A program made the position numbers and the translations under genes. Under the pieces are notes generated by a model that worked only from the letters and a program-made list of their open reading frames with translations, was not told where the DNA came from and made no database searches. From assembly GCF_000143415.4 (NCBI RefSeq), contig NW_003314346.1, forward strand, positions 523,515 through 587,514: a stretch of DNA of 64,000 nucleotides, in the 5' to 3' direction. Shown here in pieces: positions 55,215-64,000 of this stretch (positions are counted from its first letter, which is position 1; every line of letters begins with the position of its first letter). This stretch comes from Selaginella moellendorffii. Its lineage: Eukaryota; Streptophyta; Lycopodiopsida; Selaginellales; Selaginellaceae.

Positions 55215-58200
55215 CTAATTAGCTCCAAAAATTTTCTGCAACTCGGCAATAGTAAGGCTTGCTTGGTGTATATAAATATCCACTTTAGGATCCTGGTGCA
55301 AAATGTTGATGAAGATGTAGTACATATGCTTGCAAGGAGCATATGCCTTCCCATGTTCCTCGCGCTTCGTAAAGTCTGGACATGTGCAAGAAGGAAAGTC
55401 TTGAATGGCAATTGTGTACTCTCCACCTTCTGTTTTGACTGTGTACTCTTTTGCAAGCGCAGTGATGTACTTCGTGGAGAGAATCTCACACTCAAGTGTT
55501 TGAGCCAAGTTTATTTTACCTTGCTTCTGCTTGGAGACGGTACCAATAAATTTAACTGCCTTACCTTTTCGTGCTGGCCTCCTATGCATCTCTGTAGGAA
55601 TAGTCTTGGTTCTGTCACTCATATCTCCAACTCTCCTCTCAAGATTGAAACCAGATTTCTCAAGGTTTTCAATCTCATCCGAGGTGAGCGCAACCCCATT
55701 AGCAACCGGCCATTCTTTAGGTACTGCATCAGGTTTAGTCACTATAGTGTCTTCAAGCCGCTTTGTATGGTTGACATCAGAGTTGTAGCAATATAACCAA
55801 CACCATCTTGAAAATCCTGCTTGCTTTCGTTCCCCATGGAAACATGGGGCTGGAACAGAAGCAGACTTATCACCACGGATCCAAGCCCAACACTTGCCCC
55901 TTGGAAGCATCCCCACACACCTTACATTTGATTTCGCTGACACTTGACAGATTGCCCATTGCTTCGGCTCCACACTATGATAAGCAATTTCAACCTGCTG
56001 TGATGCACTTTCTTCATCAGCCACTTGAGGTGGTTCGGTTCTAGGGCGATGTCTTGGAGCAGAATGATACTCAACATCAGGCCTGTGAGAGCTTTTTGCT
56101 CCAAGATCCGTGCCAACATCTTCACCAGCAAAGGAAAATCAATGCTTTGAGCGGACGGTCTTCATATCACCAATAGAAGCCCAAGGAGTGTACTCCATAG
56201 ATGTGCTGTGGACCACTTCCTCTACTGCAGTTGCCATTGTTCGTGCTGGTGGTGTCACTTTCTTCTTCATCCGATCGTGTAACATCTCAACCGAAGGTCC
56301 TGTTCCCATATATCTTCCTTCCTCAAATGCCAAGGCTTTTGAAGACTGTTCTACAGTGCGTATCAAATATGATAGACATGCTTCATATAGACTCATCTTC
56401 CCTTTCCCTGCCTCAGAGGAACGCCAGCTCCAATGTTTACTCTCTGAGAGATTCACAGTTGGGGTGTATGCAAGATCCTCAAGTGGTTGATCCTTATAAA
56501 AAGATGATATTAAAAAGCAATAAAAAGAGAGGAAAAAAAGAAAAACCAACCTGAAAAGAGTGATGTCCCCATTGGAACATTCTAACTTCCCACCACCCCA
56601 ACCACGACTCAAGTTGTGGTAGACAACTTACGTCAGTATGGCCATCTTCACGCCACCACATTCGGATCTCGTTTTCTTTTGCCTCATGCTCTTCTTCAAA
56701 AGGTGCAGCCTGCCATTATTTGCACAACTCCTTAAATGTTAATTGGAAATCTGGCTTAATAAGGTGGTAGTGTTGGTTTAGGCTTTGAGCCCAATGGAAC
56801 TCACAAGTCCTCTCACGACCTTCTAGGGGTAGACCATTCCCAAAGACTGCCCGGACACCATTCCAATTAGCCCCAGCCCCATCTGCCATGAAACCGCGAA
56901 AGTTGGCAGGCTTACCAATCCACTTCAATACAATGTCGGAGAGGGACTTCCAAAATATTTCTTGAGCCATCTGGTCTTGTACTTTAAACTCTGCTGTTGC
57001 AATTGTCAAGTTACAACGTAGTCTGAGAAAAGTGCAATGTTTAAAACCATTTTAAGATAATGAGAAAAAAAAACTACCTCGGATCATACACATGAGCTCC
57101 CATGGTTGTCCAACCTGCCACCCGCTCCATATGGTCAAAATATACCCATGCATTAGCAAGGTCACTCGACCCAGACATATCCATTCGGGAAACAAAATCC
57201 ACACCAGAGGTAGGGCCCATGGTAGACATTTTGAAAATGAAGGGGCGCTCTTGCTCACTAACGACTTGATCTGGAAATAAACTCCCATGGATAAACTCAT
57301 AGGGACAAGTCTATTTTAGTTCAAGGATTGAGTCGATTTTTTATTGGAGTTTCCCCTCTCGAGATTCACACATCCAAGACTTTATCCTAAATAAAACAAA
57401 ATGTAAGAGAGATACTATTGAAAAGTATGTAATAATATTTTCATACCTCCTGAGGCTAGTTGCAGGTTGCACATGTCGTAGTAACTCCCGCAAGCTAGCC
57501 TCATCCAGTTGAGTATTCTTGTAGTCCGGATCAAGTAAAGTATTTGCGATAAAATCCTTGAGCACTGTCTTCTGAACATGCTTCGGAGTTGCAGATGAGT
57601 TTCTCACAGTCTCTATCTGCACTGCATCTTTGAAATGGTTGACTGAACTCCTTTGTATCCCTTCCTGCATTGGATGTGTGTGCATGCCAATATGTACTAT
57701 AGCTCTACCAACCTCTCCATCCCGTGGAAGAAAATAGTACATCTTGGCCCCGCAAATGGCACGACACAATGGAGCATTCTTGCAAAACCGACACTTGAAT
57801 CCAACACCAATGGTGTCACAGAGGGGAGGATTGGTTGCAGATCCTTCAAAAAATATGGAGTTTTTACCGCACTCTTGATTGCATGTTTTATTCACACAAT
57901 CCAAATACCCACCACAATGAACCATGGACACTGTGCCTTTGAAATGCTGGAAATGTGTGGTCTTGATCTTGCACCAGTTGTGGACATCCTGCTTCGTCTC
58001 CATCCCCTTTCGTTTGGAGCTGACAAAAGGTGGTAGTTCAAAGAAGATATTGCCATTGTATGTAGATGGGAGCTCGCTAACAGGCCTATGCAGAAAGGAA
58101 CGAACATTGATAGAGAGGTGGGAAAACTGGAAAGCGTTGCAAACAACTTGGAATATCAGTGAAGTTGGAGTTTGGAAATTCTTGGCTCGCACTGGACTAA

Positions 58201-58353
58201 CATCTCCACTAGAACTAGAAGAGGAAGAAATGATGATGACCGACTCTTGCTTCACATTCACTTTAGCAGGATCACAGCCTCGCACTTTGATTGGAGATCC
58301 AAAAACTCGAATCTCTTTCGACTTGGAATGTTGCAAATCCCAATGTTGTCCAC
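55215..58353 (-). mobile_element. MULE-type transposase gene with SWIM zinc finger
   Basis: Ordered coding blocks lie on the minus strand. An N-terminal Cys/His-rich region (57447-58353) has SMVHCGGYLDCVNKTC and GFKCRFCKNAPLC. A transposase core (about 56716-57300) reads FVSRMDMSGSSDLANAWVYF, then FRGFMADGAGANWNGVRAVF and RTCEFHWAQSLNQHY. A linker follows (56139-56612). The C-terminal block (55215-56100) ends with the SWIM finger CTCPDFTKREEH...CKH. This layout is that of Mutator-like transposases. At least one intron (57010-57075 region) is clear; stops near 57341 and 56715 do not resolve into introns, so the gene may be dead. Its 5' end is cut by the TRIM at 58354. Terminal inverted repeats were not found. 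Confidence 0.7.
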
Positions 58354-58946
58354 TGTAAGCAACCAAAGAGAACGACTTGAGAGGCGATCCATGGGGTTCA
58401 AATATAGAGGGAAAGGGCCCATGAACAAGAGTGCACCCTTTTTTCCAATCGGTTAAGGGTCTTGGGATATTTGGGGTTAAGCGTCCTTGGGTTTGAATAG
58501 TACTGGGCTGGGTGACCTCCCGGGAAGTCCAAACTCAAGAGCTTACATTTGGTATCAGAGGGGTCTCGGGTCCGACTCTGTTGGTTGGCTAAGGGAATCG
58601 CACCACATATTGATTGACATCTGGCTGGTCCAGTTTGCTCCCGCTGGGCTCGACCCGAGGGGTAGGGTGTCAAGAGAGCGGGGCTCTCGGGAGAGCTGCG
58701 GCTCTCAGCTTCCGTTCACGAGGGCGTGAACTTGCAGGGAAGCGTGGTGGATTGTAAGCAACCAAAGAGAACGACTTGAGAGGCGATCCATGGGGTTCAA
58801 ATATAGAGGGAAAGGGCCCATGAACAAGAGTGCACCCCCTTTTCCAATCGGTTAAGGGTCTTGGGATATTTGGGGTTAAGCGTCCTTGGGTTTGAATAGT
58901 ACTGGGCTGGGTGACCTCCCGGGAAGTCCAAACTCAAGAGCTTACA
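58354..58946 (+). mobile_element. TRIM (miniature LTR retroelement)
   Basis: Two 194-bp LTRs (58354-58547 and 58753-58946) differ by two substitutions near 58440/58840 (CCCTTTTTT against CCCCCTTTT). They start TGTAAGC and end GCTTACA. The PBS TGGTATCAGAGG lies at 58550-58561. The ~205-bp interior is non-coding, and a purine-rich tract (AGGGAAGCGTGGTGGAT) precedes the right LTR. The target-site duplication TCCAC lies at 58349-58353 and 58947-58951. All parts of a TRIM are present. It is young and must be mobilised by another element's proteins. Confidence 0.95.
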
Positions 58947-59940
58947 TCCACCTTCACCTACACTCGAAAGAAGAAACTCTGATCATTCAACTACACCAAT
59001 GTTGTTGCGAATCACAGCTTCCAATGAAATAGAACCGAGAGAAAGATCGAAACGTCAGCAAAGAAAACTTTATGAAATAAGACTCTGGGAGATAGAAAGC
59101 GGTGGGTGATCTTGGTAATGCAAAAGGAAGCCCTCCATTTTGTTGCCTTTAGGTTTTGGAACTCTGAACTTTTATAACGAAATGTCACCTCACATGTGCT
59201 ATGCCATTATGTGAAAAGATAGGGCGATTTTATTCTAGGATCTAACATCGATAATGTTGTTATAATAAATTCTGTATGAAGTATATAGGACTATGTTGTA
59301 CAATATTAAAAGTCTATATACATTGAATTCAAAAACATACTCAAATTTATTATATGCACTAACTTTTGGTAGAACGGAAAGAAATATCACCTCAAGCATG
59401 TGCCATAATATGAAAGATAGGAATGATTTTATTCTAGGATTTACCATCAATCAATTGTTGCCAAATAAATTAAATATTGTACATATTTTCAGTACTTCAT
59501 TAAAGCTAGAAATCATCACATTCTTCTGAACTCATTTAAATATATTCCATCTTTGTACTACCATCTATCACCTATAGTAAATTATCTATATACATTGCTT
59601 TGGAAATAACACCTTACGATTTAATAATCTTATATTTTCTAACAATTTCGTACTTTGATCAATTCAACACATGCGTCTGTGACATTATTTCACATTATGA
59701 CATAGTCATATTAGAGCACACCTCCATTATTAAATTACAATTCAAAAGGACTTTGTCATGTGATCAAATCTAGGGCGGAATAGAAATTGTACAGTGCTAG
59801 ATTTATTATTTATTGTATAGTGAAGATTTACTGCATCCATGATGAACGGCTGTGATGAAAGTTAGGTTAGGGTTAGGGCAGCCGCCGGCATTAGGGTTTT
59901 ACAGAAAGTATCGCAGGAGATTGGGAGTGACTGCGGGAAT
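58947..59940. other. 5' flank of MULE gene and AT-rich DNA
   Basis: The first ~180 bp were next to the MULE gene before the TRIM came in and may hold its first exon (an ATG at about 59142, minus strand). From 59160 to 59850 the DNA is AT-rich without a gene. GTTAGGGTTAGGG at about 59863 is telomere-like but only two units long. Confidence 0.4.
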
Positions 59941-60423
59941 AGAATGCCGCCAAGAGTAAGTTTTTTCTCCTCCTCCACTCCCTCTCCTCCCCGCCCAGCG
60001 CCCCCGCGCCCATGCCATGCCCAGCGCCACCACGCCTAGCACTACTGCACGCACACCACGCCATGCTTAGCACCGCCACTGCCCAGGGCTGCCGAGCGCC
60101 GCCCACTGCCATGCCACGCCCAGCGCAGCGCTGCCTAGGTCCGCCGCTGCCCAGCACCAGCGCTGCCTAGGTCCGCCGCTGCCATGCCGTCGCTGCCCAG
60201 CACCGCCACTGCCCAGCATCACCCACGCCACGCCACGCCACGCCAGCGCCGCGCTGCCTAGGCACCCAGCACTGCCGCTGCAAGTGCCCAGGCCGGGCAT
60301 TTGGCTGGGCACTCCGCCTGGGCCAGCCAAGTCCACACAGGCCGGCCAAGGCACTTGGCCGGCAATGGTGCCAAGTGCTTGTGCCAAATGCCCACGCTGG
60401 GCATTTGGCGCGAGCCAGCTAAG
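59941..60423. repeat. GC-rich imperfect repeats
   Basis: A sudden GC-rich block inside AT-rich DNA. It has repeated GCCACGCCA and GCTGCCTAGGTCCGCCGCTG units (the latter at about 60129 and 60162). Open frames on both strands (such as 60067-60804) are long only because stop codons are rare in such DNA. Confidence 0.6.
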
Positions 60424-60780
60424 TCCAAGCGCCAAGGCCAACTGCCCGTGAGCCGGCCTTGGCGCTTGGAGGTGGGCCGGTTCGCCAGCGAACCGGCCCG
60501 CCTCCAAGTGCCAAGGCCAGTGTGCACCAAGTGCCCGGCCCGGGCATTTGCCCCGAGCCGGCCTTGGCACTTGGAGGCGGACCGGCGCCCGCACCAACTG
60601 CCAAGGCCAACTGCCCGTGAGCCGGCCTTGGCGCTTGGAGGAGGGCCGTTTCGCCAGCGAACCGGCCCGCCTCCAAGCGCCAAAGCAAGGTTCTCGGGCG
60701 GTTGGCCTTGGTGCAGGCCGGCCAAGGTGCTTGGGGGAGGCCCGGTTCGCTGGCGAACCAGCGCCTGCACCAAGCCCACA
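60424..60780. repeat. GC-rich palindromic tandem repeat
   Basis: Units of ~168 bp share GCCAAGGCCAACTGCCCGTG at about 60431 and 60600. Each contains a long palindrome. The first has 31-base arms (60455-60485 and 60488-60518) with 29 of 31 positions complementary and a 2-base loop; both exceptions are G-T pairs. The second (60624-60654 and 60657-60686) is similar but less perfect. A third, shorter one lies at about 60727-60775. Confidence 0.85.
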
Positions 60781-60831
60781 CCTTGTTCCCCTCTTCTTAT
60801 GCATTTATAATTTATAATGAGTTCTTTTTTT

Positions 60832-61200
60832 TTTCAGAAACAGAAGCAACTACAAAAGGAGAGGGATGTTGGATCAAAAAGAAGACATGAGGAAGATGAG
60901 ATCCAGGACGACAATCAAGTTGACCTTTAGATAGAGATTTCCATAGCGACAACTCTACCGTCTTCCCAACCACATAGCTCCAGTCCACATGCACCCCCAC
61001 CACTGCCATCGATGCCACCACCACCATTACCATCGCCACCACCGCCACCACCATTACCACCACTGCTACCACCACCATCATCACCACCATTACCACCAAC
61101 ACTGCCACCATCATCACCACCACCAGCGCAACCATTGTCATCACTACCATTGCTGCCACAACCACAAATGCCACTACTCTAACATATTCACAAAATATGG
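60832..61200 (+). other. Possible exon and CCA-type trinucleotide-like repeat
   Basis: After a T-rich run and CAG, a charged frame (KQKQLQKERDVGSKRRHEED, 60838-60930) ends in TAG. It is followed by a region of CCACCA/CCACCATTA repeats (60990-61170) that reads as poly-Pro in one frame and poly-His in another. It could be an exon of the next gene or simple repeat; the frame does not decide. Confidence 0.3.
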
Positions 61201-61230
61201 CAGAAACGGAGTAGTGCCCAAGTGCGCCTG

Positions 61231-62907
61231 ATGGCGGTGTTGGGCCCGAGTCGGGGGGCTAAATCTGATAATGGTGCTACTGGAGGTGTAGCTGAAGCTG
61301 AAAGAGAAGTGGAGCTACCTGAACATATTGTCGACAAGCGCTTCCAAGAGACAGTTTTGAGAACTAAAGAGAAGGCCATTCACACGACTCTGGAGTCTCT
61401 CAAGTGGGAAGGCCCGGGGCACATGATCCGAGAAATCCCACTATGTCGATTCACTCAGACAAGCATCGTTCGGTCTGCTTCACCGCACTTCGTCAACATG
61501 GATATCTATAGTCTGTACAAACAGAATGGCCTTGGGACAAACATAGGTATGTTCCTTGTTTCGGTTTTCAAGCCAGGAACGACAAATACCCTCTCGGTGT
61601 CACCGGAAATCGAGAGGGATTGGGATGACATTTGGAAAATGAAGTCCCGCGAATTTGACATCAAGCTTATGAGCCATCCTGAGACTCAACAATTTGTGGG
61701 GAAAATGTTCTACATTATCGACGGGAATCATCGCTGGTGCGCGTGGATGAAGTGCATCCAAGAATGCTTCCGAGACGATCCTGTCTATCACATCAATGTT
61801 CCGGTTGGACATGTACACGCGAGAGGATCTCTAGATGTGGCAAGGCTTGTAATAGCTTGCCACAAAATTAATGCATAAGTACCTCTCCCTCTTCAATCAC
61901 TTTTAACAATTTGTGTTTTGCAGACTGGGACAGTTTGCAATGCAGAAACAAAGCCTAGTACATGATATTGAGTAGATCCGGTTTCTTGCCAATCTCGACG
62001 AGGATGCAGTCCGCAGCCACTATGGTGATGATTTAGCATCACTTATTTGGCATCAACGAGGTCATCAGGATGCTAGAGTGTTTTGATTTCTCTAAAGACT
62101 ATAACAGCTACTTCCCCTCGCAGGTGACGAAGTCCCATCCCTGGTGTGCTCACTCACTCTAGAATCTCCCTACAAGCTGAATGAAACTTTATAGATGGTA
62201 CAAGAATCCAATGGCTTTTATGACAGCTGTGTGGAGTAAGGTATGTTCTTTTAAGTATACTTCTTATCATAGAATGTTTGTGTTGTCTTCAGCCATTGGT
62301 GAAGATTAAGCAAGATGCATATGCACAGTTGCATCGAGCTGAAAATGATCAAGAACTCTCAGAGCATTTAGCTGCAATTGACAAGAAAATCAACAGCACA
62401 AAGAAGACAAAGCTAAAGAAATTACTTAGTGTGGCTGACCCTCGATGCCCAAAGGAGTGGTTCGATATTATAATAGAGATTGCTTGTCATGAAAGTAAGT
62501 ATTGTTTGTATTTACATGAAGGTTCTCACAAAAGTTAATTTTTAGTGGGCAAAACTCCAGATGAGATTATTTACAACATCTCAAAGTCAAAGCTTATATA
62601 TGAGGAACAGGTACACATTCTGAACGACCTCAATAGCAGACTCAGAGAAGGAGAAAAATGTTTGGACAGTATGATGGAGACTGTGATGAGGAAGACCATC
62701 TATATTTCACAAACTGTATATGAAGGGGAGATGTTTCTAGCGCCTTTCATAGGGGATGATCCTGAGCAACTTCCATTTAAGGACTTCGTCACCATTGAGC
62801 TTACAAAACTCGGAGAGGACTGGCTGCCAAAGAAGGCCACAAGCACGACTCCATTTGATAAACAACTTGGCCAACCTTACTTCATGCATCGAGCAGCTTT
62901 TAGGTAA
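61231..62907 (+). pseudogene. ParB/sulfiredoxin-like domain gene, probably decaying
   Basis: The first exon (61231-61878, ATG chosen) encodes a soluble protein with IREIPLCRFTQTSIVRSASP near residue 70 and FYIIDGNHRWCAWMKCIQEC near residue 165. The xDGNHRWxAW block resembles the phosphate-binding GxHRxxA motif of ParB/Srx-fold proteins. Later pieces (61925-62110, 62290-62495, 62545-62907) are charged and helical and end with KDFVTIELTKLGEDWLPKK. Stops occur where the frame should run on (TAA 61876-61878, TAG near 61970), so either splicing is unusual or the gene is broken. The family is not known to me in plants; the ParB link is a motif match only. Confidence 0.45.
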
Positions 62908-63393
62908 CATACAATTTCTCAACTATACTCAATTATTTATATTCTATTATAAAGCTCTATTTCGTTAAAGTGGGAATTGTCATTATCCCACTTGTAAAAT
63001 AAGGTTTCCAAACCTTTATATAGTATATAAATATAACAAAATTCAACTGCATTGAGGCACATGCCATTTTATTTTAAACAAGGAAATGTCTACTCAATCA
63101 CTTCTCCTCCCCCTGCCACTGCTTCACCTCTCTCTTCTCCTTGTCATCGTCGTCCAATTTCTTTCCATCCTTTTAATATTGGCTCAGTTGCTCCGAGTCT
63201 AGGTGGAGCCCAAGTCCCCATTCAATCTTTACTTTCCCATTATTAATAAAACAACTTCGTAGACTTCCAATAACATGCTGTAACACTTCTAGTATAATGC
63301 AAATCCTCTCAAAGAATTGTCTTTTAATATTAATACAATGGCATGGAACCCCATGCCATAATAAGTTACATTTTTAAATAAATACATGCCATC
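62908..63393. other. AT-rich intergenic DNA
   Basis: Nothing recognised. It separates two genes whose 3' ends face each other. Confidence 0.4.
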
Positions 63394-64000
63394 TCAGACT
63401 GTTATTTTTTGCCTCCAACGCCTATACAATAATCTTGGAATTTCATCACTCTCCACACTATCAGGATTTAAACCCAATAGTAATGCCATCTCTTCTCTAA
63501 TACGTCCACGCTCATGTTCAGTGGTCGAAGAACCCATCCGGTTGAGCAGATTATGGAGATGCGGATAGTGCTTGGCTAGACAATATACATGCCATAAATG
63601 ATGACTGGTGTCTGTCCGATCAAATGGCTTCTGATATACCGTTCCATCTGCCATTTGGTTGATTTCTGCAGCCACCTCCTGGACTGGCCGGTTCTCTATC
63701 ACCATCGCTCCAAGCCGTTTTGCAAGGTCCCCCAGAACATACGGTTTCTTCTCCCTAGTTTCCATACTACAAGAGATGGGGTGCACTGCATATGTGTGCG
63801 TGTTCGCTGCAGTTTTAATCGGCGAGTCATCGATGATGAGGATTTCACTTGAGCTAGCAGTCCGGTTCATCACTACAGCCTCTGGCTTGACGAAGATGGG
63901 CTTGCTACCCCTCACATGGACCATAGTCAAGCAATCCTCCTGCGTTAGGAGAAAGTCAAATGGTAATATTACTCGCGTCTGATCGTGCATCATCTGTAGC
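63394..64000 (-). CDS. Unknown protein, incomplete at window edge
   Basis: The frame ending at 63394 gives at least 199 residues. It starts at an ATG at 63993, but CTACAG directly before it looks like a splice acceptor, so this is probably the last exon of a longer gene that continues beyond the window. Readable blocks are VILPFDFLLTQEDCLTMVHV, SSSEILIIDDSPIKTAANTH and KPFDRTDTSHHLWHVYCLAK; the end is basic (LYRRWRQKITV). I do not recognise the family. It may belong to the same transposon-rich set as its neighbours. Confidence 0.45.
   Translation of the reverse strand, partial: LQMMHDQTRVILPFDFLLTQEDCLTMVHVRGSKPIFVKPEAVVMNRTASSSEILIIDDSPIKTAANTHTYAVHPISCSMETREKKPYVLGDLAKRLGAMVIENRPVQEVAAEINQMADGTVYQKPFDRTDTSHHLWHVYCLAKHYPHLHNLLNRMGSSTTEHERGRIREEMALLLGLNPDSVESDEIPRLLYRRWRQKITV

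Noticed and set aside
59863-59878. Telomeric repeat
   Set aside because: Only about two GTTAGGG units; not enough to call an interstitial telomere array.
60067-60804. 245-residue minus-strand frame in GC-rich repeats
   Set aside because: Long only because stops are rare in this GC-rich palindromic DNA; both strands and several frames are open alike.
60989-61231. Poly-His protein
   Set aside because: It is the CCA-type repeat read in a chance frame; another frame reads poly-Pro, and neither shows a domain.

Overview
The window is nuclear DNA of a land plant, most likely a lycophyte such as Selaginella (inference). The reasons are dense genes with GT-AG introns of about 50-75 bp, large intron-poor PPR genes of the editing-plant type, plant-only families (RDR, VTE6, NPF, DUF674), telo-box motifs upstream of start codons, and plant LTR retrotransposons primed by initiator tRNA-Met. 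No bacterial or organellar features were seen.

The window has two contrasting halves. From 1 to about 21.4 kb it is GC-richer and packed with mostly intact genes: a PPR gene, two tandem uL18-like ribosomal genes, ARL8, PPAN (Brix), VTE6, a second PPR gene diverging from VTE6 across 50 bp, a coiled-coil gene of unknown function, a DUF674 gene with a long charged N-terminal half, farnesyl diphosphate synthase with two in-frame starts, a small secreted/membrane SPARK-like gene, and an RDR2-type RNA-dependent RNA polymerase. The stop codons of the last two abut directly. From 21.4 to 24.9 kb the coding traces are broken (kinase-like and unknown pseudogenes).

From about 24.9 kb the DNA becomes AT-rich and full of repeats: decayed TRIM LTRs (27.4 kb), a decayed Ty3/gypsy relic (28.4-30.3 kb), a broken segmental copy of an NPF transporter gene (30.3-31.0 kb), and a decayed strictosidine-synthase-like gene (31.4-32.8 kb). 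A composite gypsy element (32,865-37,694, TSD CTTCT) lies 22 bp upstream of that gene's ATG. Next come an intact NPF transporter (38.4-40.4 kb), decayed repeats, and a 7.2-kb LARD-like non-coding LTR element (44,559-51,772). Its interior carries a run of five hairpins. 

From 55.2 kb there is a SWIM-finger MULE-type transposase gene whose 5' part is interrupted by a very young 593-bp TRIM element (TSD TCCAC). After that come a GC-rich block of long palindromes (60.4-60.8 kb), a gene with a ParB/sulfiredoxin-like DGNHRW motif that seems to be decaying, and an incomplete gene leaving the right edge. Exon borders given below were read by eye from splice signals and frame; they have not been checked against transcripts.
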